This document shows positions 1-5,071 of a DNA stretch of 5,827 nucleotides, one piece after another. Numbering within the stretch: the first letter of the stretch is position 1; every line of letters begins with the position of its first letter. A program made the position numbers and the translations under genes. The notes under the pieces are model-generated. The model saw nothing but the letters and a program-made list of their open reading frames with translations, had not been told where the DNA came from and made no database searches. The stretch is from Parvularculaceae bacterium UBA4496 (lineage in GTDB: Bacteria; Pseudomonadota; Alphaproteobacteria; Caulobacterales; Parvularculaceae). The stretch is from assembly GCA_002388885.1 (NCBI GenBank), contig DGNI01000136.1, positions 1,801 to 7,627 on the forward strand. Direction: 5' to 3'.

Positions 1-122
1 GGCGGCGGGATGACGATGGAAAAGGCCTCGCCCTTATCCGACGGTTTGAACGCGCCGGATTTCTCCCACGCCTCGTAAATGCGCTTTTCAGCGGCGTTAA
101 AATCGAAATTCTTCTCAAGCAT
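1..122 (-). CDS. valS: Valyl-tRNA synthetase, N-terminal fragment (runs off window)
   Basis: Charges tRNA-Val with valine in the cytoplasm. Only the first 40 codons are present; the gene continues past the left edge. The translation begins MLEKNFDFNAAEKRIYEAWE and reaches FSIVIPPP. This is the typical ValS amino terminus: an R-I-Y-x-x-W-E segment, then the I-P-P-P that immediately precedes the N-V-T-G and HIGH class I synthetase signature, which would lie just outside the window. The ATG at 122-120 gives the usual family start. Shine-Dalgarno pairing upstream is weak. The gene lies downstream of popZ on the same strand, but a strong terminator at 219-243 separates them, so separate transcription is likely. 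Identification is by motif recognition and by the known alphaproteobacterial popZ-valS neighbourhood. Confidence 0.93.
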   Translation of the reverse strand, partial: MLEKNFDFNAAEKRIYEAWEKSGAFKPSDKGEAFSIVIPP

Positions 123-154
123 GGCGGCCAAATATGTTGCGGATGCGAAACGCC

Positions 155-183
155 GGTTTATCCGGGGCCGCCCCATAGCTCAA
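155..183 (-). promoter_or_regulatory. Putative valS promoter
   Basis: Read on the minus strand, TTGAGC (178-183) and TAAACC (155-160) are separated by exactly 17 bases, a sigma70-like layout. It sits between the popZ terminator and the valS start, where a separate valS promoter is expected. It implies a leader of roughly 25 bases. The -10 hexamer is imperfect, so this is a weak prediction. Confidence 0.35.
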
Positions 184-218
184 TAGAGCCATCCGGCCAG
201 ACCTGACATTAAGGCGAC

Positions 219-243
219 AAAAAACCGGCCCGAAACGGGCCGG
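219..243 (-). terminator. Rho-independent terminator behind popZ
   Basis: CCGGCCCG (225-232) and CGGGCCGG (236-243) form a perfect 8-bp GC-only stem around a 3-base loop. On the minus strand the stem is followed directly by six T (219-224). It begins 28 bases past the popZ stop codon and points in the direction of popZ transcription. The plus strand has no T run, so the terminator is one-directional. Confidence 0.9.
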
Positions 244-270
244 CTCTCGCAAATTCGGGCCTTTAAACGA

Positions 271-765
271 TCAGCCGCGGCGGCGGCGCGCGACCCGCTG
301 GACCTCTTCTTCGACCTTCTCCTCGACAATCGCCGGGAGGTTGGCGTCGAGCCACTGTTTAACCATGGGACGGAGCATTTCCGTGACGATGTCCTCAAGG
401 GTCTTGCCGGGTCCTTCAGACACCCTCACCGACTGGGAGAGATTGCGGAACGCCTGGGAGGCGACTTCCGCCGTGCTTCTGTCGAGAATTTCTTCTTCAC
501 TGTCATCCGCCATCGCCGCCGCCACATTCTGTTTCATCATCTCTGTATCTTCCGCAATCACTTGGGGCTCGTCCGCCGGTTCTTCTTCAGACGCCGTGGG
601 AAGCTCCAAAGGGGCAGTGGTCTCAGCCTTGGGAGTCTGAGTTGGGACAGCCGCTGGCTTTGGCGCTGACGCTGCAGGAGCCTGATCGTCCTCATCCTCG
701 GAAATAATCCGCCTGATCGAGGCGAGGATTTCTTCCATGCTGGGTTCAGGCTGGGCGTTTTCCAT
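271..765 (-). CDS. popZ: Polar organizing protein PopZ (DUF2497 family)
   Basis: 164 aa. PopZ forms a polymeric matrix at the cell pole that anchors the ParB-parS chromosome origin complex and recruits polar cell-cycle proteins in Caulobacter (family knowledge). Visible architecture: an N-terminal helix SMEEILASIRRIISED (about 9-24), the conserved partner-binding region; a low-complexity Pro/Ala then Glu/Asp linker (about 25-95); and C-terminal helices starting at GKTLEDIVTEMLRPMVKQWL (120-139), then a Glu/Val-rich helix, matching the oligomerization region. The chain ends in an Arg-rich tail, RRRRG. Length is slightly below the 177 aa of Caulobacter PopZ. I chose the ATG at 765 over an in-frame TTG at 783 because AAGGGA (775-780) lies 9 bases upstream of the ATG and inside the longer reading. 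Flanked by tolC upstream and a strong terminator downstream. Confidence 0.9.
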   Translation of the reverse strand: MENAQPEPSMEEILASIRRIISEDEDDQAPAASAPKPAAVPTQTPKAETTAPLELPTASEEEPADEPQVIAEDTEMMKQNVAAAMADDSEEEILDRSTAEVASQAFRNLSQSVRVSEGPGKTLEDIVTEMLRPMVKQWLDANLPAIVEEKVEEEVQRVARRRRG

Positions 766-774
766 TGATTCTGG

Positions 775-780
775 TCCCTT
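775..780 (-). promoter_or_regulatory. popZ ribosome binding site (decides start)
   Basis: AAGGGA on the minus strand, 9 bases before the ATG at 765-763. It overlaps the codons that would follow the alternative TTG start at 783, so it supports the shorter protein. Confidence 0.65.
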
Positions 781-880
781 CAACGGGGGCGAACATAACG
801 TAAAAAGGCGCGGAAATCACCGCTGGCGCTCAGTTTTCAGGCGCTTCGCCTTAGTTATCAAGGCTTTCGTTACGCGAATC

Positions 881-2200
881 TTAATGATCGTAAAGATCTA
901 GGGCTCCATCGCCTAGAGCGCCATCAATGCCAATGGCGTCGGGCGTCAAAACCCCCACCGCCGCAAGCAGCGCAAAGGCTGCGGACTGCGTGTCGCGGCG
1001 CGCGCTGACAAGCGAAACTTCCGCGTTCAACAGCTCCTGCTCAGCGTTCAATACGTCAAGCGTCGTGCGCGTACCCACCATCGCCTCCTGCCTGACACCC
1101 TCAAGCGCCAGTCTGTTCGCTTCGACGGAGGCCTGCGCCGATACGGTGACAGCGCGCGCGGCGACCAGACGCTCCCAGGCGGAAATGGTCCGCGCTTCAA
1201 CAAGGCGTTCTGCTTCCGCCAGCCGTGCCTGGTCGCTTTTATGGAGCGCCGTAGCTTCGCGGATGCGGGAGTAATTAGCGCCGCCGAGAAACAGCGGAAA
1301 GCTGGCGCGGGCGCCAAACGTAAACTCCTCACTCTGATCAATGAAAGAGTTCGGCTGCTCAGCGTATTGATATCCGGCTGTAAGTGAAAGTGAGGGTAGA
1401 GTTGCGCCTTTAGCAATGAAGATTTGTCGGCGCGACACTTCCACCTGCTCGCGCGCGCCTACCAGCGGCGGCGCGTATTTAGCCGCAAGCGCCTGCGCCG
1501 CTTCCATCGTATCGGGCAATTCCGGTAATGTTTCCACCGGCTCAAGGTCACCCGGGATGCGCCCGACAAGCTGCGCATATGCTGCCCGCGCCACAGCAAG
1601 GTCGCCTTGAGCATTGGAAAGTCGCGCACGCGCCTCTGCAAGACGGGCGTCCGCCTGCGCCACGTCCGTTCTGGTGATTTCACCGACTTCGAAACGGGCC
1701 TCAGCCATCTCTTTCTGCCGCATCAGGACAGTGACATTCTGTTTGTTTAGTTCGTACACAGCCATATTGCGCTGGACGTTGAAATACGCACCTGCGACGT
1801 CATTCAACACCTGCTGTTCTGTGGCCACCAGTTGTGCACCGCCGGCGCGAATGCGCGCACCCGCCTGTTTGATAGCATTAAAGTTTCGAAAGCCGGTGAA
1901 GATCGATTGTTCCGCATTAATGCTTCCCGCAAGTGAATTGAGTTTTGCGTCCTGCGCAATTGTCGAGGTCTGCGTGCTGTCCACACGATTATATGATCCG
2001 CTGGCGGAAATCTGGGGCAGCCCGCCCGCCCAGGCTTGCGCCCTCGCTTCGCGAGTCGCCTCAAGGCGTGCACGCTCAGCCCGAATGGTCGGGTTCGTCT
2101 GGTATGCTAGCGCAAGCGCGTCCTGAAGGCTTTCCGCCGAGCCCGCCGAAGGCGCAGCAAGACAAATTGCAGCAGCAGACAACCAAACCGAAACGCGCAC
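881..2200 (-). CDS. tolC: TolC-family outer membrane channel (type I secretion / efflux)
   Basis: 439 aa. Trimeric outer-membrane beta-barrel with a periplasmic alpha-helical tunnel; the exit duct for type I secretion and/or drug efflux. Sec signal peptide at 1-22 with cleavage after G-S-A (SAGSA|ES). Two outer-membrane efflux repeats: about 25-212 (NPTIRAERARLEATREARAQ, an SIFTGFRN strand, and EVGEITRTDVAQADARLAEA at 171-190) and about 232-418 (FPLFLGGANYSRIREA, then GTRTTLDVLNAEQELLNAEV at 376-395). The E-I-T-R-T-D-V and T-x-L-D-V-L-N-A-E pair is typical of the type I secretion TolC class and unlike the NodT class encoded at 3614. Starts with GTG: an in-frame TGA three codons upstream rules out a longer form. 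Ends DLYDH. Lies between the methyltransferase (133-base gap) and popZ (115-base gap). Which transporter it serves cannot be told from the window. Confidence 0.92.
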   Translation of the reverse strand: MRVSVWLSAAAICLAAPSAGSAESLQDALALAYQTNPTIRAERARLEATREARAQAWAGGLPQISASGSYNRVDSTQTSTIAQDAKLNSLAGSINAEQSIFTGFRNFNAIKQAGARIRAGGAQLVATEQQVLNDVAGAYFNVQRNMAVYELNKQNVTVLMRQKEMAEARFEVGEITRTDVAQADARLAEARARLSNAQGDLAVARAAYAQLVGRIPGDLEPVETLPELPDTMEAAQALAAKYAPPLVGAREQVEVSRRQIFIAKGATLPSLSLTAGYQYAEQPNSFIDQSEEFTFGARASFPLFLGGANYSRIREATALHKSDQARLAEAERLVEARTISAWERLVAARAVTVSAQASVEANRLALEGVRQEAMVGTRTTLDVLNAEQELLNAEVSLVSARRDTQSAAFALLAAVGVLTPDAIGIDGALGDGALDLYDH

Positions 2201-2206
2201 TTTTAT

Positions 2207-2215
2207 TCACCCCTC
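2207..2215 (-). promoter_or_regulatory. tolC ribosome binding site and in-frame stop fixing the GTG start
   Basis: On the minus strand GAGGGG (2215-2210) lies 9 bases before the GTG at 2200-2198. Directly after it, TGA (2209-2207) is in frame with the coding sequence and separated from GTG by two codons (ATA AAA). The GTG is therefore the first possible initiator. Confidence 0.7.
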
Positions 2216-2241
2216 AAACCGCAGGTATTCAGCCAAACGCT

Positions 2242-2253
2242 TGGGACGTCCCA
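2242..2253. promoter_or_regulatory. 12-bp perfect palindrome in tolC leader
   Basis: TGGGACGTCCCA is a perfect dyad about 40 bases upstream of the tolC start. If the weak promoter at 2271-2300 is real, the palindrome sits about +11 to +22, a plausible operator position. No known regulator is assigned. Confidence 0.3.
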
Positions 2254-2270
2254 CCCAGGATTGGACAGGC

Positions 2271-2300
2271 CTTATCTGAGCGCGTCCTCGCGTTCTTCAA
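2271..2300 (-). promoter_or_regulatory. Possible tolC promoter (weak)
   Basis: Minus-strand TTGAAG (2295-2300) and GATAAG (2271-2276), spacing 18. It lies in the 133-base gap between the methyltransferase and tolC. No terminator is visible in this gap, so read-through from the methyltransferase gene is an equally good explanation of tolC transcription. Confidence 0.25.
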
Positions 2301-2333
2301 GGCGATTCCACAGCTTGTAGCGTGAATATCCTG

Positions 2334-2987
2334 TTAAAATACGAACGCTTTTTCGGCTTCAAATCCCGGAAGCACCATTTTAGCCGAAGCATCGAACTTA
2401 ACCGCGCTCGAAAATACGCCGCCAGTCCGGCGGTAAACGACGCCTCGGGAAACCCCGTTTTCGCGGAAAATCGCTGCAAGGCGCCCGCCATCCTTAAGTT
2501 GGTCGAGCAGAGTATCGGGCCGTTTTTCAATCGCCATGTCGATCAGGATGAGATCGTAAGGTCCCTGTCCGGCGGCGCCCTTGGCGGCTTCCCCGGAGAT
2601 AACCGCCGCGTTATTCACGTCCAGAGCGGTCATATGTTCCTGGGCTTCTGTAGCAAGTGTCTCATCACTTTCGACCGCCACGACCATTTCCACCAGCTGC
2701 GCCAGAATGGCGGTTGAGTAGCCCGAACCACAAACGGCATTGAGGGTGAGGTCTTTCGCGGCTGGATCAGCCGCCGCCACCAGCTTGGAGAAGTCTCTGG
2801 CCGTGATCAGCGCCCGCCCCGGTCCATAGACCAGTTCACGGTCTACATAGGCCTGCCCCCGCATTTCAACGGGGAGGAATATCTCGCGCGGGGTTTTCTC
2901 CATGGCGGACTGAATGCGCAGGTCGGTGACATCATTGGTGCGCACCTGGCTTTCCACCATCCGCCGCCGGGCTATCGTAAAATCCAT
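2334..2987 (-). CDS. PCMT-family (protein-L-isoaspartate O-methyltransferase-like) methyltransferase, diverged
   Basis: 217 aa, cytoplasmic, no signal peptide. The N-terminus ARRRMVESQVRTNDVTD followed by AMEKTPREIFLPVEMRGQAY matches the bacterial PCMT opening. A Rossmann SAM-binding motif follows (LNAVCGSGYSTAILAQL, 82-98), with acidic E106 in VAVESD and then GPYDLILIDMAIE (142-154) and LLDQLKDGGRLAAI (160-173). Known isoaspartyl methyltransferases repair damaged Asp/Asn residues and carry a T-I-S-Q-P-type motif after the G-x-G/G-H-G segment; here that place reads GRALITARDFSKL (57-69), so the Ser-Gln-Pro is absent. Motif I is also unusual (A-V-C-G-S-G-Y rather than E-I-G-x-G-x-G-Y). Repair activity is therefore doubtful. 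The ATG at 2987 is chosen because family similarity begins there; an open frame extends to 3056 without family-like residues. First gene of the minus-strand group; tolC follows. Confidence 0.85.
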   Translation of the reverse strand: MDFTIARRRMVESQVRTNDVTDLRIQSAMEKTPREIFLPVEMRGQAYVDRELVYGPGRALITARDFSKLVAAADPAAKDLTLNAVCGSGYSTAILAQLVEMVVAVESDETLATEAQEHMTALDVNNAAVISGEAAKGAAGQGPYDLILIDMAIEKRPDTLLDQLKDGGRLAAIFRENGVSRGVVYRRTGGVFSSAVKFDASAKMVLPGFEAEKAFVF

Positions 2988-3019
2988 GGAAGGTCTCTCA
3001 AAACCATTGAATCGTTGAG

Positions 3020-3048
3020 GGCATACAACCCGCCGCGCAGCTGCGCAA
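3020..3048 (-). promoter_or_regulatory. Possible promoter of the methyltransferase gene, with overlapping palindrome
   Basis: Minus-strand TTGCGC (3043-3048) and TATGCC (3020-3025), spacing 17, about 33 bases upstream of the ATG at 2987. A perfect 12-bp palindrome, GCGCAGCTGCGC (3035-3046), overlaps the -35 box and spacer. This is a weak sequence match only. Confidence 0.28.
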
Positions 3049-3076
3049 CGCGCCAAAAAGCCCTTGAAATTGACCT

Positions 3077-3104
3077 TTGACCGGACGAAACCGCCGCGCT
3101 AAGA
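3077..3104 (+). promoter_or_regulatory. Putative tRNA-Cys promoter
   Basis: TTGACC (3077-3082), 16 bases, then CTAAGA (3099-3104). The -35 is a good match to the alphaproteobacterial stable-RNA pattern (TTGAC plus C/G, then CTA-type -10). A second TTGACC lies at 3070-3075, seven bases upstream. Predicted transcription would start near 3111, leaving a leader of about 44 bases before the tRNA. Confidence 0.5.
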
Positions 3105-3122
3105 GGACCGCTCGCTCCAGAT

Positions 3123-3144
3123 CCGCCCCGGAAGCTCCGGGCGG
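3123..3144 (+). other. Leader hairpin upstream of tRNA-Cys
   Basis: CCGCCC-c-GGA (3123-3132) can pair with TCCGGGCGG (3136-3144) around a 3-base loop, with a single bulged C. It lies inside the predicted 5' leader that must be removed from the tRNA precursor. No T run follows on either strand, so it is not an intrinsic terminator. Confidence 0.5.
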
Positions 3145-3154
3145 CTCATTTCCC

Positions 3155-3228
3155 GGCCACGTGGCGGAGTGGTGACGCAGCGGCCTGCAAAGCCGTGTAC
3201 GCCGGTTCGATTCCGGCCGTGGCCTCCA
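3155..3228 (+). tRNA. tRNA-Cys (anticodon GCA), CCA encoded
   Basis: 74 bases. Acceptor stem GGCCACG (3155-3161) pairs perfectly with CGTGGCC (3218-3224), then discriminator T3225 and an encoded CCA (3226-3228). The D arm has a 3-bp GCG/CGC stem. The anticodon stem GCGGC/GCCGT contains one G-T wobble pair, and the loop CTGCAAA carries anticodon GCA (3187-3189), which reads the UGC/UGU cysteine codons. T arm: GCCGG (3201-3205), loop TTCGATT, CCGGC (3213-3217). All stems close, so the gene appears functional. It is transcribed away from the methyltransferase gene. Its last 27 bases before the final A recur in slightly degraded form at 3315-3341. Confidence 0.97.
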
Positions 3229-3314
3229 AAAAACGCTTATTTATCAGACGTCAGCCCGCAAAATAGCGGTCGACCTTACCGGCGTTCTATAATTTTCGCG
3301 CACCTTTACGCTCG

Positions 3315-3341
3315 GGCGGTTCGCTTCCGGCCGTGACCTCC
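3315..3341 (+). repeat. Degenerate direct repeat of the tRNA-Cys 3' end (att-like scar)
   Basis: Matches tRNA positions 3201-3227 (T arm, 3' acceptor strand, discriminator and CC) at 24 of 27 bases, with offset 114. Differences are at 3316, 3324 and 3336. No equivalent of the D arm, anticodon arm or 5' acceptor strand precedes it, and the changes disrupt one T-stem pair, so it is not a second tRNA. Duplication of exactly the 3' part of a tRNA is the usual mark of tyrosine-recombinase integration. The 87 bases between the two copies encode nothing visible, so any element has been lost. Confidence 0.7.
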
Positions 3342-3531
3342 GTACAACACCATGAATCTGTTTTGTTTTTGAGCAATTTAACACTCGAATAACCCTGTAA
3401 GCGCCCTATTTATTCATTAAAATTTCAATCGCTCGTGATCTTTGGAAGGTCGCAGTTAATGGGTTTTAACCGCTATTCGCCGCATAGCCCGAACCGCCCG
3501 CCGATTGGCGCTTGCGATCAGGACGCGCAGC

Positions 3532-3593
3532 AGACAAGTAGAATAGCAAGAAAGAACAATAATATTGATGCGGAAGGGCTACTGTCTCTTCCG
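3532..3593. promoter_or_regulatory. Inverted-repeat cluster upstream of the efflux operon
   Basis: Three dyads occur within 62 bases. AGACAAGTAG (3532-3541) mirrors CTACTGTCT (3579-3587) with one unpaired base. CAATA-A-TATTG (3557-3567) lies near the middle of that pair. CGGAAG (3571-3576) mirrors CTTCCG (3588-3593) around 11 bases and ends 7 bases before the ribosome binding site. The arrangement suggests an operator or a leader RNA switch; no specific regulator is recognised, and no clear -35/-10 pair could be placed. Confidence 0.4.
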
Positions 3594-3600
3594 AAAAAGA

Positions 3601-3607
3601 AAAGGAG
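3601..3607 (+). promoter_or_regulatory. Ribosome binding site of the nodT-type gene
   Basis: AAAGGAG, a strong Shine-Dalgarno match, 6 bases before the ATG at 3614. It fixes the start of the lipoprotein. Confidence 0.8.
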
Positions 3608-3613
3608 TGGCCC

Positions 3614-5062
3614 ATGCGATTCGGGGGCGTAGCGCTAATCGCCATAATGACTGCGTCATGCGCAAGCGTGAATCAGGAACTGCTTGACGCGCAGTTGCCG
3701 GATGCGCCCGCGGCGTGGACGGCCGACGGCAATGTCGGCGACGCCCCAACGGGCGACTGGGTGGCGGCGTTCAACGACTCCGCCCTGCGGTCGCTGATCA
3801 GTGAAGCCGTTGAAAACAACAACGACCTGCTCGCAGCTGCGGCTAATCTGGATCAAGCGCGCGCCGGCGCCAGGATCACCTTGTCAAATCAACTGCCGAC
3901 GATCGGCGCCAACTTCAACGCCGGTCGCAACGCCATCGTCACGAACCCGACTGCAGCAGCGGAAGCTGGCGGCAGCGGCGGGACGGGAAGCAGCCGCCTT
4001 TACATCAACAACTTCTCCCTTGGCGGCAACTTACGCTGGGAAATCGATCTTTGGGGGCGTCTCACAGACGAAACACGCGCATCCTACAGGGATGCAAAAG
4101 CAGCGTATGCTGATCTTGCCGGGGCCAGGCTTTCAATCGCAGCAAGAGTGTCACAAGCCTGGTTCGCGTTGATTGAAGCACGACAGCAGCGCGAACTCGC
4201 CGAACGGGACACGGAGGCGCGTGAGCGAAATCTGCGCGTCACTGAACGCCGTTACGACCGGGGCGTTTCGTCTAGCCTCGATGTTCGGCTTTCGCGATCG
4301 GCCCTTGGATCGAGCCAGGCGAACCTGGCGCTGCGGCAACGGCTTGAGGCTGAGGCGTCGCGCGCGCTGGAAGTCTTGCTGGGCCGCTATCCGGCCGCTG
4401 AACTTGAAGCCGTTGATAGTTTGCCGACACTTCCGGCGCTGGAAGGCGCAGGCGCGCCGGGTGAGATTCTCGCTCGCCGCCCGGACTTGATCGCTGCGGA
4501 ATCCCGCATGGAAGCGGCGGGCCTCCGCTCACGGGCCGCCCGCAAGCAATTCCTGCCACAACTGACCTTCACGGCGCAGGCAGGAACATCAGGCCCGGAT
4601 ATTGGCGACCTGCTCGATCCGCGCCGGCTTGCAGGAAACTTTGCAAACGGATTGTTTCAACCCCTGTTTCAAAGCGGACGGCTGATCGCAAATTCAAAAC
4701 GCGCAAGAGCGGCCGCAGAAGCGTCGCTCTACAACTATGCGCAGACCGTACTGACGGCTTATCAGGAAGCGGAAAACGCCCTCGCCGCCGAAACGCTTCT
4801 CGAGTTGCGCGAAGATGCGCTACGGCTCGCTTATGAAGAGGCGGCGGCGGCGGAAGAACTGACGGAACGCCGCTACAACAGCGGCGCCGCCACGATTTTC
4901 AATCTGCTGGATGCTCAAACCCGGCGTATCTCGTCGGAGAGCCAATTCATTCAGGCGCAGCAGCAACGTGTTTCCAACCGGGTTCAACTTTATCTTGCGA
5001 TCGGCGGGGACTTCCTGACGCAAGAAAGACTCGCGGCGCTGTCGGCCGGGACGGGAGAGTAA
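3614..5062 (+). CDS. NodT/OprM-family outer membrane efflux lipoprotein
   Basis: 482 aa. Outer-membrane duct of a tripartite efflux pump, expected to work with the adaptor encoded next and an inner-membrane pump. The N-terminus MRFGGVALIAIMTASC is a lipoprotein signal peptide with Cys16 as the probable lipidated residue; the -3 residue is Thr rather than the usual Leu. Two efflux repeats: about 50-250, with LRWEIDLWGRL (140-150) and RYDRGVSSSLDVRLSRSAL (213-231), and about 280-465, with LARRPDLIAAESRMEAAGLR (286-305), FQPLFQSGRLI (348-358) and RRYNSGAATIFNLLDAQTR (419-437). W-E-x-D-L-W-G-R and R-R-P-D-L-x-A-A-E are hallmarks of the NodT class (usual length about 450-500 aa). A Gly/Ser/Ala-rich insert at about 114-127 falls where the first surface loop should be. 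The adaptor gene follows after 9 bases. The substrate is unknown. Confidence 0.92.
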   Translation: MRFGGVALIAIMTASCASVNQELLDAQLPDAPAAWTADGNVGDAPTGDWVAAFNDSALRSLISEAVENNNDLLAAAANLDQARAGARITLSNQLPTIGANFNAGRNAIVTNPTAAAEAGGSGGTGSSRLYINNFSLGGNLRWEIDLWGRLTDETRASYRDAKAAYADLAGARLSIAARVSQAWFALIEARQQRELAERDTEARERNLRVTERRYDRGVSSSLDVRLSRSALGSSQANLALRQRLEAEASRALEVLLGRYPAAELEAVDSLPTLPALEGAGAPGEILARRPDLIAAESRMEAAGLRSRAARKQFLPQLTFTAQAGTSGPDIGDLLDPRRLAGNFANGLFQPLFQSGRLIANSKRARAAAEASLYNYAQTVLTAYQEAENALAAETLLELREDALRLAYEEAAAAEELTERRYNSGAATIFNLLDAQTRRISSESQFIQAQQQRVSNRVQLYLAIGGDFLTQERLAALSAGTGE

Positions 5063-5071
5063 GTAGTACCT

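Larger units (their letters stand above)
3229..3613. other. Intergenic region between tRNA-Cys and the efflux operon
   Basis: 385 bases with no convincing gene on either strand. Left to right it holds an unremarkable stretch, the tRNA 3'-end near-copy (3315-3341), an AT-rich patch (3361-3430, 21 G/C in 70 by hand count, 30%), a GC-richer stretch (about 3470-3530), and inverted repeats just before the nodT-type gene (3532-3593). A 57-65 codon frame ending at 3632 crosses its right end. It has no ribosome binding site, uses rare codons such as AGA and ATA, and runs into the next gene, so I do not call it. Confidence 0.7.

Noticed and set aside
341..640. Plus-strand open frame antisense to popZ
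   Set aside because: It is a shadow of the biased PopZ coding sequence; the translation is Ser-rich with no motif or start signal.
766..783. Longer PopZ form starting at an in-frame TTG at 783
   Set aside because: The added residues are not family-like, and the Shine-Dalgarno sequence serving the ATG at 765 lies inside this extension.
839..851. AGGCG-AAG-CGCCT hairpin (minus strand) as a tolC terminator
   Set aside because: The stem is only 5 bp and is followed by GAAAACTG instead of a T run.
767..880. Two GANTC (CcrM methylation) sites flanking the popZ upstream region (767-771 and 876-880)
   Set aside because: GANTC occurs many times in this window, including inside genes and in the tRNA, at about the frequency expected by chance. 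No enrichment can be claimed.
1614..2126. 170-codon plus-strand frame antisense to tolC
   Set aside because: TolC on the other strand is full length with clear family motifs. This frame gives Ala/Ser/Arg-rich composition typical of an antisense shadow.
2988..3056. N-terminal extension of the methyltransferase to 3056
   Set aside because: The extra 23 residues (MARCAAARR...) do not resemble the family, and the stretch holds the likely promoter and a palindrome. The ATG at 2987 aligns with the family start.
3242..3316. A second, decayed tRNA body in front of the 3' near-copy
   Set aside because: No recognisable 5' acceptor strand, D arm or anticodon arm aligns; only the 3' portion is duplicated.
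3456..3470. TTAA-N6-TTAAC as a CtrA box
   Set aside because: The spacing is 6 bases and not the 7 required by the consensus.
3435..3632. Short plus-strand frame of about 65 codons (or 57 from the ATG at 3460) before the efflux gene
   Set aside because: It has no ribosome binding site, starts with GTG or an unsupported ATG, uses rare codons, overlaps the nodT-type start by 19 bases, and shows no recognisable protein motif.
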